Shown here: positions 54,420-62,804 of the stretch, piece after piece | Numbering within the stretch: position 1 is the first letter of the stretch | Layout: every line of letters starts with the position of its first letter | DNA from: Cyclobacteriaceae bacterium | Lineage (GTDB): Bacteria; Bacteroidota; Bacteroidia; Cytophagales; Cyclobacteriaceae | Assembly (NCBI GenBank): GCA_028281285.1 | Contig: JANQKF010000001.1 | Span: 1-64,000, forward strand | DNA length: 64,000 bases | Reading direction: 5' to 3' | The notes under the pieces: model-generated | Seen by the model: only the letters and a program-made list of their open reading frames with translations | Database searches by the model: none | Told to the model about the DNA's origin: nothing | Made by a program: the position numbers and the translations under genes

Positions 54420-54502
54420 AACGTCATTCTGAGGGGAGTGCCCGACCCGAAAGAATCTGTTAATCAGTTTCAAAGATTGCTTCGCAAGCTCGCAATGACG
54501 TT
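54420..54502. repeat. Interspersed palindromic repeat (CGTCATTCTGAG...CGCAATGACG type)
   Basis: The ends AACGTCATT and AATGACGTT are inverted repeats 83 bp apart. Inside are AAGAATCT and AAAGATTGC, followed by a CTTCGCAAGCTCGCAATGACG-like end. From memory, this composition matches a family of mobile palindromes found between genes in many Bacteroidota and other bacteria. It ends 3 bp before the stop of the tail-fibre-like gene. Confidence 0.6.
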
Positions 54503-54505
54503 GGG

Positions 54506-55714
54506 CTATTTGTTTTTTGAAGTCTTGGCAAAAGTAGACTTCAACTCCTTGTTTTCCTTTTTCAACTCCTCAATCTCTTTTTTCATCTCAATGAGATACA
54601 GCGTCAACTCCTCCACCTTTTTGAGAAGTGTGGCGTCCATAGCTCCTAAATCCAGCCCTTTTTCTTCTATTTCCTTGGCCGAAGGCACTTCGGGTAAATG
54701 GCCTTTGGCTTTGATATAGCTCTCCACCTCACTCAAAGCTCGAAGCTCGTAACTCGGAGCAAAAACGTAGTCCGGCCAGCCAGTAGCTTCTACTTTGACC
54801 CGCTTTGAACGTATAGTGCCATTGACTTCGAGTTTTTCGGCAGGGGTTGTTATTCCAATACCGACATTTCCTGAAGTATTAATAAACATATGATTTGAAC
54901 TTCCATTATCGGTGCTGAATGCCATGTCCTTGCCGTTGGCCCAAAACCTAAAATCTCCACCTGACCGATTAATTGAAGAGGCTTCACTGCCCATGTAAAG
55001 AAATGCCTGCCCGTTACCAAATGATCGTAATCGAATTGGAGCACCTGAGACGCCATCTTCGATTCTGAAGCTGATATCAGCACTTGACGAAGATACGTCC
55101 AAAGCGTAAGAAGGGTCAGTTGTTCCAATACCTACCTTCTGGTCTGAATTAAGGTATATGCCTGGTGTGGTGGTGAGAGAGGTCGAAGTTCCGGCAAATA
55201 TTCCCATTCCTTCCTTGGAATTAGCCGTGTAACCACCGATAGCTCCCCAGTACCTTTCAGCATTCCCCTTAAACCGTATTACTTGGCTGCTTCCATTGAC
55301 CAAGGTGTTTTGAGTGTATCCATCGATCAGCAATGAGGTCACACGAGAACCATTGACGCCTGGTGAGAAAATATGTAGAATATCTTCAGGAGATTCGGTA
55401 CCAATACCCACTTTACCGGTGGTATTGAAATATACATTGCCGTTTTTATTGGAGTAACCGCCAGGATAAAAAATCAAATTGCCATTGGCACCTCCAATAT
55501 CAGCGGAGATACCCGAGAGTGTTCCGGTCCTTTCTAATCGAATCTGAACTAGATTGGTATTTGCGGAAATGTGGAGTGGAGCAAGGGTTGGACTCGAAGT
55601 TCCAATTCCGACTTTTCCTCCTGTATGATATAAGTCTGCCCCGCTCGAAGTAAATTGTGCGAATGTGATTGTGGATAGGGTTAGCAATGTCAGGGTGTAG
55701 ATTGTCCTTTTCAT
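54506..55714 (-). CDS. Secreted tail-fibre-like beta-repeat protein with C-terminal coiled coil
   Basis: 402 residues with a signal peptide (about 1-19). Repeated VGIGTxxP motifs (at about 36, 101, 192 and 292) mark the trimeric beta-helix modules seen in phage tail fibres and in Bacteroidota secreted proteins. The C-terminus has [30 protein letters not shown], the start of an endosialidase-chaperone-like domain, but finishes in a coiled coil ([21 protein letters not shown]) rather than a cleaved chaperone. Its role may be adhesion or envelope structure. No phage genes surround it. Confidence 0.75.
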   Translation of the reverse strand: MKRTIYTLTLLTLSTITFAQFTSSGADLYHTGGKVGIGTSSPTLAPLHISANTNLVQIRLERTGTLSGISADIGGANGNLIFYPGGYSNKNGNVYFNTTGKVGIGTESPEDILHIFSPGVNGSRVTSLLIDGYTQNTLVNGSSQVIRFKGNAERYWGAIGGYTANSKEGMGIFAGTSTSLTTTPGIYLNSDQKVGIGTTDPSYALDVSSSSADISFRIEDGVSGAPIRLRSFGNGQAFLYMGSEASSINRSGGDFRFWANGKDMAFSTDNGSSNHMFINTSGNVGIGITTPAEKLEVNGTIRSKRVKVEATGWPDYVFAPSYELRALSEVESYIKAKGHLPEVPSAKEIEEKGLDLGAMDATLLKKVEELTLYLIEMKKEIEELKKENKELKSTFAKTSKNK

Positions 55715-55801
55715 AATTCAGGTTGTTTCTACCTCTGTATGAAAAGGAGCAATAAGGTGAGCAAAGCACAGGCAATTTCTTTTAGAAAAAGTTACCCGGC
55801 T

Positions 55802-56779
55802 TTAGAAGGTAAAAATTTGACCTTCCAAAGCCACTTTAAATCCTAAGTCAAATACTTCCCGATGCTCCTTACTTTTCTCATCCAGGATAGGATTAGAATG
55901 GTTGATATGAATAAAGTAGACTTTGCCTTTATCATTTGGTGAAAGATCCTTCAACAGCTCCATGCTTTCTGTAGTGAAAGGATGAGGAATTTTGCTCATA
56001 TCTCTTCCCGGCAGTTCACCGTCTTTATAGAAGCTGGCATCGATTAAGATATAGTCGTTTTCCTTAACAACTTCACGAATATCCACATCCCAGGTTTCCC
56101 ACTTGTCGATGTCTGGGATAAACACCATATGTTTGCCATTTACAGTAATTTTAAAGCCCACGGTTTCACTGTATTCATCCCGATGAGGCACTGTAAATGG
56201 CATCACTTTTATGGACGAAGGTAATTCCACAGTGGTAGAGTCTTGTAATGATTGAATGACAATATTCTTGAAATTCACCAATTGGCTCCATGGCCCGTTG
56301 GTACCTAGAAAATTTTTCATGCGCGGCATGGCATAAACGGGTACAGCACTGGCACCCATGGCTTCAAATCCAATATGCATCAGACCTGTATAATGACCGA
56401 TATGGGCATGCGTAAGAAAAATGCCATCATAAGGGTAGAGGGTTGGTGTTGAAAATTTGTCGGCCATTTCCAATTGCTCTCGAAAGTCCGGTGTAGCGTC
56501 AAATAGGTAACGCTTTTTGGAAACCGGATCGACCAGGCAGAGTGAAACAGTATGTTGTTTTTTACGCTTTCCCTCTTCTATCAATCGAAATTCATCTCGT
56601 TGCCCGGCTTGAGGATAGCCAGCATCCTGGGCGACTCCCAAAACAACAAGGTAGGGTTGATCAACAGGATGTTTGGTACGATGGTATTCTTGGGGCGAAT
56701 TACACGAGAAGACCAGGAATAAAAAAAGAGCCAAAACAGGCTCTTTTCTTTTTAAGGTTGATGTTGGTGCTATTCTCAT
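55802..56779 (-). CDS. PqqB-like MBL-fold metallohydrolase, probable lipoprotein
   Basis: 325 residues from the ATG giving MRIAPTSTLKRKEPVLALFLFLVFSC, a signal peptide with a possible lipobox (VFSC). Metallo-beta-lactamase fold with the metal motif HAHIGHYTG (in place of HxHxDH; the Asp is Gly-His here), HRDEY and DIDKWETW. The opening VVLGVAQDAGYPQAG matches PqqB. There is no pqq operon, so it is a relative rather than true PqqB. The DNA for the signal peptide contains a terminator-like hairpin. Confidence 0.75.
   Translation of the reverse strand: MRIAPTSTLKRKEPVLALFLFLVFSCNSPQEYHRTKHPVDQPYLVVLGVAQDAGYPQAGQRDEFRLIEEGKRKKQHTVSLCLVDPVSKKRYLFDATPDFREQLEMADKFSTPTLYPYDGIFLTHAHIGHYTGLMHIGFEAMGASAVPVYAMPRMKNFLGTNGPWSQLVNFKNIVIQSLQDSTTVELPSSIKVMPFTVPHRDEYSETVGFKITVNGKHMVFIPDIDKWETWDVDIREVVKENDYILIDASFYKDGELPGRDMSKIPHPFTTESMELLKDLSPNDKGKVYFIHINHSNPILDEKSKEHREVFDLGFKVALEGQIFTF
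56727..56744 (-). terminator. Terminator-like hairpin inside the MBL-fold gene start
   Basis: AGAGCC / GGCTCT form a 6-bp stem with a 6-nt loop, and the minus strand continues with TTTTTTTA. It lies 10-16 codons into the MBL gene and 40 bp after the stop of the small upstream gene, for which it is a plausible terminator. Confidence 0.6.
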
Positions 56780-56783
56780 TGTT

Positions 56784-56957
56784 TTAGCTTCCGCAACCCA
56801 CACAATCAAAATGAGAGTCCATGGGTTTCACCCCATTCAACTTCATTGTGAGGTTGTGGATTTTGTCTTTGATGTCCATGTCCTGAAACATGTCACCCGT
56901 GAGCTTCGCATTCAATGCAGCGATCTCACTTTCTAGTTGCTCTTTAGTTAATTCCAT
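56784..56957 (-). CDS. Small conserved-looking protein with CxxC tail
   Basis: 57 residues from the ATG giving MELTKEQLESEIAAL; the reading frame runs on upstream but without coding character. A helical N-terminal half (EQLESEIAALNAKLTGDMFQ) leads to DKIHNLTMKLNGVKP and the tail DCVGCGS, a two-cysteine motif. I do not recognise a named family. Its stop is 4 bp before the MBL-fold gene start, so they may be co-transcribed, with the hairpin in between deciding read-through. Confidence 0.6.
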   Translation of the reverse strand: MELTKEQLESEIAALNAKLTGDMFQDMDIKDKIHNLTMKLNGVKPMDSHFDCVGCGS

Positions 56958-57177
56958 TGTCTGGTGGGGTTTAGGTGTTTTGGGTGTATGTCTTGAAGAT
57001 AGAATTTCTAAAATAAAAACCCAAGAAATTGTAAGATTAAGATGAGAATAGGAGCTGTAATTATCTGTAATAGAGAAGTTTAAAGGTCCTTGGATTGTAC
57101 TAGTCAAAAAAGTGTAACTTCCATGTAACCATTCAGACATGGCTAAGTTTCTTTCATTGAATTCTTAAGGATAGAAA

Positions 57178-57744
57178 TTGGATTCACTCTCAGACAACGC
57201 ATTAATGCTCCAGGTAAAGGACGGACAGCTCGATAAACTCGGGTTGCTGTTTGAGCGATATCACAAAAGTCTTTATGGCTTTTTCTATCGGCTCACCTCT
57301 GATGGTGACACCAGTGAAGATCTCGTACAAAACGTGTTCGTGAGAATTTTGAAATACAAACATACCTATCAAGGTGATGGTAAGTTCACCACCTGGATGT
57401 TCCATATGGCTCGCAACCTGTTCGCTGATCATTATAAGAAAAGCAAGCGGATGGGGTATAAGGAGGACGTGGAAGTTACCGATAGGTATTTCAAAGATGA
57501 CGTGAATGCGGAATCGACCAGGATTCATACTGAGGAGCTGGATTTACTCCAAAAAGCAATGAGTCACTTGTCGGTTGAGAAGCGAGAGATTCTAGTCCTA
57601 AGTAAGTTTCAGGAAATGCGGTATAAGGAGATTGCCGACTTGCTTGAACTTACCGAGAGTGCAGTGAAAGTGCGCATTTTCCGGGCTCTTAAAGAGTTAA
57701 GAGTCATTTATGAAAAACTTGAGACACAGTCGTCAATTTATTGA
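57178..57744 (+). CDS. ECF-type RNA polymerase sigma factor
   Basis: 188 residues with a TTG start (MDSLSDNALMLQVKDGQ), the only start giving full region 2. Region 2 (about 20-90) has LFERYHKSLYGFFYRL and FTTWMFHMARNLFADHY for -10 recognition. Region 4 (about 125-180) has REILVLSKFQEMRYKEIADLL then a recognition helix ESAVKVRIFRALKELR. It directs polymerase to a dedicated promoter. The next genes encode a DUF4097 protein and a putative anti-sigma factor. Confidence 0.9.
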   Translation: MDSLSDNALMLQVKDGQLDKLGLLFERYHKSLYGFFYRLTSDGDTSEDLVQNVFVRILKYKHTYQGDGKFTTWMFHMARNLFADHYKKSKRMGYKEDVEVTDRYFKDDVNAESTRIHTEELDLLQKAMSHLSVEKREILVLSKFQEMRYKEIADLLELTESAVKVRIFRALKELRVIYEKLETQSSIY

Positions 57745-57763
57745 AACTCAAATGTCTGAAAAG

Positions 57764-58627
57764 ATGAAAAGAATAATAGTAATGATCGCCCTTCTTATAA
57801 GCCCGGTAATGGTCTATGGGCAAAGCGATAGTGAGGTGATCAAAAAGAGCTTTAATGTGACCAATAACACCAAGGAGATGTGGTTTTGCATTTGCAATAT
57901 TGAGGGTGATGTGGAAGTAGAAGCTTATGATGGAAATACCATTGAGATGGAACTTAAGAAGACGGTGAGAGCCCGAAGGTCTGACGATGTGAAGTTGGGG
58001 ATGGAAGAGCTTGATATTGATATTAATGAGGGAGAGAATTATGTCAAAGTCATGATGACTGCACCTAATATGGAGGATCGTTCTTATCCCGAAGAATTAA
58101 ACTGTAACTGGAACTGGCAGCGTCATTCTGAAAAAAGGTATTACAGATATCGATATGACTACAAGGTTAAGGTGCCAAGAAGCATCAGTGTCAAGATTTC
58201 TACAGTGAACAATGGTGATCTGTTTATCAGAGATGTGGAAGGGCAGATTTATGCCAATAATGTGAATGGTGATGTGGAGTTGATGAACATCAGTGAAAAC
58301 ACGAAGGCACATACCGTTAACGGGCATATTGAAGTGGAATATAAGTCGATGCCATCTGAATTTGGAGATTTTCAAACGGTAAATGGAGACATAGAGGTCA
58401 TAGCCCCTGAAAATGGGGGAGCTGTTTACAGCTTTGATACACAGTGGGGTAAGGTTTACAGTGATTTTGACTTCAGCAAGAAGATTGCTCCTAAACTAGA
58501 AAAGAATTCCGGAGGCAAAGGTGTGAAGTATAAACTCAGTGGAAATAGTTATCAGGTGGGCAATGGAGGCCCGTCCATGGACTTCGAAACGCTGAATGGA
58601 ACAATAAGAATACGAAAAGGTAAATAA
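57764..58627 (+). CDS. Secreted DUF4097-family protein (sigma operon)
   Basis: 287 residues from the ATG giving MKRIIVMIALLISP, with signal peptide ending VYGQ; upstream ATGs would overlap the sigma gene. The mature part has the DUF4097 repeats, with DGN/NGD turns about every 20-25 residues (NGDLFIRDVEGQIYANNVNGDVEL, IEVEYKS, LNGTIRIRKG). It is probably a beta-helix in the periplasm or on the surface. It may be a target or signal of the adjacent sigma/anti-sigma pair. Confidence 0.75.
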   Translation: MKRIIVMIALLISPVMVYGQSDSEVIKKSFNVTNNTKEMWFCICNIEGDVEVEAYDGNTIEMELKKTVRARRSDDVKLGMEELDIDINEGENYVKVMMTAPNMEDRSYPEELNCNWNWQRHSEKRYYRYRYDYKVKVPRSISVKISTVNNGDLFIRDVEGQIYANNVNGDVELMNISENTKAHTVNGHIEVEYKSMPSEFGDFQTVNGDIEVIAPENGGAVYSFDTQWGKVYSDFDFSKKIAPKLEKNSGGKGVKYKLSGNSYQVGNGGPSMDFETLNGTIRIRKGK

Positions 58628-58633
58628 GGACCT

Positions 58634-59419
58634 ATGGAAGATAAGTATATGTCACTCATCACTGACTATATCGATGGAACGCTTACCCGGGAAAGGGAAA
58701 AGGAGTTTCAGCAATATGTCACCGAAGGGCACATCTTGATGGAGGAGGTAAATGCCATTATCGAGATGCAGCAGAAAATTGAATTGGCAGAGGACCCACT
58801 GCCTAGTGAGGCTTTGAGCGAGAACTTTTACGTAATGCTTGAGGAAGCTCAGAGTCGAGCTTCACGAGTAGAGAAACATGAAGGATTCTTTGAATTATTG
58901 AACCGATTGTTTTTCGGGTCCACCACGGGTAAACTGGCATTTGGCATAGCGGTCTTAGTTGTGGGCTTTTTTGCAGGAAGTAATTTTAACGGAAGTAAGT
59001 ATAGTGAGCTGAATCAACAGATAACTGATATGCAGGAAATGATGATGATCTCTATGCTCGAAGAGGAATCTGTTACGGAACGACTCAAGGGTGTCCAAAT
59101 GTCGAGCGAACTTCCAATGACAAATGAAAAAGTGACGGATGCGTTATTCACCACCCTAAACAATGATAGAAGCACAAATGTGAGATTGGCAGCACTTAGC
59201 GCACTCTCGCCATACACAGATAATCCAACAGTCAGAGAGGGGTTGATCCAAAGTATAGCTAAGCAGGAATCTCCTTTAATGCAAGTGGCTTTGGCCGAGT
59301 TGATGGTGGAAATCCAAGAGAGTAAATCCATAGAAGAATTCAAGCAACTCCTTGAAAAAGAGGAGACTCCGGAAGAGGTGAAAACCACACTCAAGGAGAG
59401 TATTGATAAAATTATGTAA
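58634..59419 (+). CDS. Membrane anti-sigma-like protein with HEAT-type C-terminus
   Basis: 261 residues. The cytosolic N-terminus (about 1-90) has an anti-sigma-like start, LITDYIDGTLTREREKEFQQYV, but no zinc-binding HxxxCxxC. A single transmembrane helix spans about 99-116 (LAFGIAVLVVGFFAGSNF). The periplasmic part (about 165-250) has HEAT-like helices (VRLAALSALSPYTDNPTVREGL). Topology fits an anti-sigma factor holding the neighbouring ECF sigma. Starts 6 bp after the DUF4097 stop. Confidence 0.65.
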   Translation: MEDKYMSLITDYIDGTLTREREKEFQQYVTEGHILMEEVNAIIEMQQKIELAEDPLPSEALSENFYVMLEEAQSRASRVEKHEGFFELLNRLFFGSTTGKLAFGIAVLVVGFFAGSNFNGSKYSELNQQITDMQEMMMISMLEEESVTERLKGVQMSSELPMTNEKVTDALFTTLNNDRSTNVRLAALSALSPYTDNPTVREGLIQSIAKQESPLMQVALAELMVEIQESKSIEEFKQLLEKEETPEEVKTTLKESIDKIM

Positions 59420-59429
59420 GACTTTTAAA

Positions 59430-60437
59430 ATGAATTATAAAGAGATGAAAAGGTTAATAATGGCAGTCGTAATGGTCTTGGTCGGACTGACTGCAAACGC
59501 ACAACGAATTGATATTGATCCGAAGATTGATGTATCAGACCTTGCGGTAAAGGTTGAAACGGCAATTAAGAGGAATATTGATATCGATATTGCCACGGAA
59601 ATTAAACGAGCGATTAAGACGGATGTCAAATTAAAGGTGAAGCCCAACATTGATATCAATTTGGGAAGAAATAAGTACGAAGACTCTGATAAGTATCAAC
59701 AGACTGAGCAAGAGATTGAAATACCTTTATCCAAACCAGGGCAGCGAGGTAAGTTGATCGTTGACTCTCATAATGGCCGTATTAATGTCTCCGGTTATGA
59801 TGGGCAAACCGTAAAAGTGAAGATCATCAAATACAGTAAGAAGGTGGACAAGGACAAGTCAAGGGATGGTATGCGATTGGTGAGCACCGGGGGTGCCGGT
59901 TTTGAGGCTGAGGAGTATAACAATACCGTAGAGATTGACAAAGATAGCTGGGGTACACGGGCAGACTTTGTAATTCAAATCCCAAGAAACTTTGATCTTG
60001 AAATCGAAACTTACAACAATGGTCACATTTGGATTGAGGATGTGGAAGGTGAAGTGAATGCGGAAAGCTATAACGGACCTATCACTCTAAATAATATCAA
60101 AGGCTCAGCAAGTGCGAGCACGTACAATGGAGCCATTGAGGTACAATTTTCACAGCTTGACGCGGATTCTCCTATGGCATTCAGCACCTATAATGGTAAT
60201 GTGGATATCACAGTTCCAAACGGCACGAAGTTTACTGCCAAAATGAAGACCAATAGGGATATCTATACTGATTTCGATTCATTCACTCTTTCCAACCCCG
60301 AGCCGATCCGAAGGAATACTGAGCGCGGAACTGGGATTAAGTATGAAGATTGGATCGAGGGAGACCTCAATGGTGGAGGACCTAACGTCACAATGAAAAC
60401 AACGAACGGTAATATCTATATCCGGAAAGGAAACTAA
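59430..60437 (+). CDS. Secreted DUF4097-family protein (second of the sigma operon)
   Basis: 335 residues from the ATG giving MNYKEMKRLIMAVVM, with signal peptide ending ANAQ. After a charged helical segment (IDIDPKIDVSDLAVKVETAIK) come DUF4097 strands with asparagine/glycine turns (DSHNGRINVSGYDGQ, TYNNGHIWIEDVEGEVNAESYNG, TTNGNIYIRKGN). It starts 10 bp after the anti-sigma-like stop and is paralogous in layout to the product at 57764. Function unknown. Confidence 0.75.
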   Translation: MNYKEMKRLIMAVVMVLVGLTANAQRIDIDPKIDVSDLAVKVETAIKRNIDIDIATEIKRAIKTDVKLKVKPNIDINLGRNKYEDSDKYQQTEQEIEIPLSKPGQRGKLIVDSHNGRINVSGYDGQTVKVKIIKYSKKVDKDKSRDGMRLVSTGGAGFEAEEYNNTVEIDKDSWGTRADFVIQIPRNFDLEIETYNNGHIWIEDVEGEVNAESYNGPITLNNIKGSASASTYNGAIEVQFSQLDADSPMAFSTYNGNVDITVPNGTKFTAKMKTNRDIYTDFDSFTLSNPEPIRRNTERGTGIKYEDWIEGDLNGGGPNVTMKTTNGNIYIRKGN

Positions 60438-60456
60438 GGAAAACAGTTTCAAAATG

Positions 60457-60482
60457 AATCCCGCAAATACATTTGCGGGATT
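60457..60482 (+). terminator. Terminator of the sigma operon
   Basis: AATCCCGCAAAT / ATTTGCGGGATT form a perfect 12-bp stem with a 2-nt loop and are followed by TTTTTG. Confidence 0.9.
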
Positions 60483-60551
60483 TTTTTGTTTATGAGTAGT
60501 AAGGCAATTCGGTCATTTATGCTATTTTCATAGCTCAATTAGCCTTACACT

Positions 60552-61166
60552 ATGAAGACATTATCGAGAATATCCCTGATTATTTTTTTAACGGCTGTGG
60601 TTTATTCGGTTTCCGGACAGGACGCAAAATCCAGTCTCGACCGACTTTATTCTAAGTACAGCGATATACCCAACTATAGTGTTTCAGTCAACTATGTGGC
60701 CGAAAATGAAGCCATGGGTTTCAGAAATGAGCAATCAGGTGGCTTAGCAGTGGTCGGAGAAAAATACAAGCTTACCTATGGCCCAAATGAGACCTGGATG
60801 AGCGATGGAAAAGCAGAATACTTGGGTACCAAAGAGGAAGATCATTCGGAACTGTTGATTTTCTGCCCTGGGGAGAATTTTGAAAGCCCCATCAATCATG
60901 GGAAACTCTTCGTCTTTTACGGATCAGGTGTAGATGCTTCTATGGAAGGAGACATGATCAAAGTAGTACCAAAGGACGGTTCATATAAGTATGCGAAAAT
61001 TGATGCTTCCGGGAATACGATTCGGAAAATCGTTGTTCTGGATGAGTTCAATATGTCGCACATCTATACCTTCTCAGGTTTCTCCACGAATACGGATGAT
61101 GTTGAATTTACAATTGACGCCTCCGACTACGCTGATACAATTGATGAGCGACAAGGCTGCAAGTAA
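60552..61166 (+). CDS. LolA-like outer-membrane lipoprotein carrier protein
   Basis: 204 residues with a signal peptide (about 1-23). The LolA/LolB-type half-barrel is suggested by LDRLYSKYSDIPNYSVSVNY, GEKYKLTYGPNETWMSDGKAEYLG and the strand pair near 140-175 (YAKIDASGNTIRKIVVLD). In the family this barrel carries lipoproteins across the periplasm; divergent members have other ligands. It may be a LolA paralogue rather than the essential carrier. Confidence 0.65.
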   Translation: MKTLSRISLIIFLTAVVYSVSGQDAKSSLDRLYSKYSDIPNYSVSVNYVAENEAMGFRNEQSGGLAVVGEKYKLTYGPNETWMSDGKAEYLGTKEEDHSELLIFCPGENFESPINHGKLFVFYGSGVDASMEGDMIKVVPKDGSYKYAKIDASGNTIRKIVVLDEFNMSHIYTFSGFSTNTDDVEFTIDASDYADTIDERQGCK

Positions 61167-61201
61167 TAAATAGAACAAAACTGTTCCTTTTCTGGTCTAT
61201 T

Positions 61202-61222
61202 GGTGTCCGTTTTCGTGACACC
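61202..61222 (+). terminator. Terminator after the LolA-like gene
   Basis: GGTGTC / GACACC, extended inside by CG/CG around TTTT, are followed by TTTTTTTA. Confidence 0.8.
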
Positions 61223-61358
61223 TTTTTTTATGTCTGTATACATAAATAAACATAACTAATTAAAAATCAGCTATTTATATTTTTTGGCACAGGCATTGGA
61301 TAATAATTGGCAGGTCGAACAAAAACAACAAAAGGTCAAAACTCAAAACAACAAGGTC

Positions 61359-61721
61359 ATGAAAAATTTGAAGATATTAAACGGAATACTTGGAATCGCC
61401 TTCGCAGGGTTGGTCCTTTTCCAAACCGGAGAAATAGCTTCCAAGGAAGCAGAATTACACGCAATGTCAATTCTTGAAGCAGAGTTGATCACAGAGATCG
61501 AAGAGATCTTTGCAGAGGAAGAAGAATTTATGTTGGAAGAATTGATTATTGAAGAAATCGAATCTCAAGAATTTGAATCAACGATCAAAATATACGACAA
61601 CAACAATAAGTTAATCGCTGAGGGTAATGTCGAAGACAATCCTGAATTGAGAAAATTGGTCAATCAAGCGGATTTACTCAGCGACCATCAAGGAACAAAA
61701 TACTTCAGAATAGCTGAATAG
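61359..61721 (+). CDS. Small acidic secreted or anchored protein of unknown function
   Basis: 120 residues from the ATG giving MKNLKILNGILGIAFAGLVLFQ, a signal or membrane anchor (about 5-22). A TTG about 25 codons upstream gives a non-coding-looking extension. The middle is a very acidic helix (EAELITEIEEIFAEEEEFMLEELIIEEIE). The C-terminus (FESTIKIYDNNNKLIAEG then LRKLVNQADLLS) looks like a small beta domain. No family is recognised. It lies alone between terminators. Confidence 0.6.
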   Translation: MKNLKILNGILGIAFAGLVLFQTGEIASKEAELHAMSILEAELITEIEEIFAEEEEFMLEELIIEEIESQEFESTIKIYDNNNKLIAEGNVEDNPELRKLVNQADLLSDHQGTKYFRIAE

Positions 61722-61749
61722 TTTATAGTTAGGGTTAATTATGGTCAAA

Positions 61750-61771
61750 GGAGAACATGGGGATGTTCTCC
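61750..61771. terminator. Terminator between convergent acidic-protein and nitrilase genes
   Basis: GGAGAACAT / ATGTTCTCC form a perfect 9-bp stem with loop GGGG, followed by TTTTTTA on the plus strand. Confidence 0.85.
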
Positions 61772-61775
61772 TTTT

Positions 61776-62711
61776 TTATTGACGCTCCTTATTGACCCTA
61801 AGATTAAAAACATCCTTTCGTTGATAATGACCAGTGACGTCCAGTGTCATCCGTTCTTCATAACACCTTTCCAAGTTAACAGTGGATGTAAATATTCCTT
61901 CTTTGTCCCACTGGGGTTCAAGAATATAATGACCGTCCGGTCCGACAATAGAAGAACCACCACTTAACAGCATGTGCTCATGTTTGTCCTGAAGCTCAGG
62001 AGGTAGAACCAATTCACCGGGTATGTCTTTTACTCGCATAATCTGGCCGGCAGCTACCGCGAAACATCTTCCTTCAAAAGCATACGATCTTGTGGCTAAT
62101 TGTAACATTTCGTGCACCTTGGGCCAAACGGCAACGTGAATGTGCTCTCCTGAATCATGCATAGTTTGGCGTGTCAATGGCATCCAATGTTCCCAACAAA
62201 TTAGTCCTCCTACTTTACCAAATGCAGTATCGGAAGACTTTAGTCCCGCACCATCACCAGTTCCGTAGAGGAGCTTTTCAGTATAGGTTGGCATCAGTTT
62301 TCTATGGTGATTGGCTAATTCTCCTTTTTCATTCCAGGTGAGCAGTCCGTTATAGATGGTTCCATTTCCCGGCCCGGAATGGACCACTTCATTAATCCCC
62401 ATGACAATCACTACACCATGTTTTTTGGCCAGTTTTCCAATGTGATTTACTTCCTTTCCTGGCACCTCCAAGCTATTGGCGTACAGCTTGGAAAACGCCT
62501 GCTTAGTGGGTTTAAAGTCCCATTGGGCGTATTCATGACAGTAATCAATCCAGGCAGGATATCCGGTAAACCAGGTCTCTCCAAATACAATAACGTTGGA
62601 CCCGAGGCCAGCTGCTTCATCAATCAATGCTTCTGCTTTTTCCAGGCATTTTTCCTTGTTTAGGTAAACAGGAGCATGTTGGACGATACCAATGGTGACT
62701 TCTTTATTCAT
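61776..62711 (-). CDS. Nitrilase-superfamily carbon-nitrogen hydrolase
   Basis: 311 residues. The catalytic triad is complete: Glu45 in FGETWFTGYP, Lys138 in HHRKLMPTYTEK and Cys172 in GLICWEHWMPL. The WEHWMPL and GETWFTGYPAWID segments resemble true nitrilases (branch 1) more than amidases. It would hydrolyse a nitrile or amide to an acid and ammonia; the substrate is unknown. No signal peptide; cytosolic. Single-gene unit. Confidence 0.88.
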   Translation of the reverse strand: MNKEVTIGIVQHAPVYLNKEKCLEKAEALIDEAAGLGSNVIVFGETWFTGYPAWIDYCHEYAQWDFKPTKQAFSKLYANSLEVPGKEVNHIGKLAKKHGVVIVMGINEVVHSGPGNGTIYNGLLTWNEKGELANHHRKLMPTYTEKLLYGTGDGAGLKSSDTAFGKVGGLICWEHWMPLTRQTMHDSGEHIHVAVWPKVHEMLQLATRSYAFEGRCFAVAAGQIMRVKDIPGELVLPPELQDKHEHMLLSGGSSIVGPDGHYILEPQWDKEGIFTSTVNLERCYEERMTLDVTGHYQRKDVFNLRVNKERQ

Positions 62712-62760
62712 AGCACGATATTAAATAATCTAATTGACTTCAAACGTCCGTTAAACAAAA

Positions 62761-62782
62761 AAGCCGGGTTATTACCCGGCTT
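62761..62782 (-). terminator. Terminator of the flotillin-like gene
   Basis: AAGCCGGGT / ACCCGGCTT form a perfect 9-bp stem with a 4-nt loop; the minus strand continues TTTTTTGTTT. Confidence 0.9.
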
Positions 62783-62804
62783 AATGCATTTTCAGTTTAG
62801 TCGT

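Noticed and set aside
54506-55714. Prophage remnant based on the tail-fibre-like protein
   Set aside because: It has a signal peptide, and neighbours are housekeeping genes without any other phage function.
56784-57140. 118-residue version of the small CxxC-tail protein
   Set aside because: The upstream extension includes the promoter-like region and has no coding character; the ATG at 56957 begins the helical, conserved-looking part.
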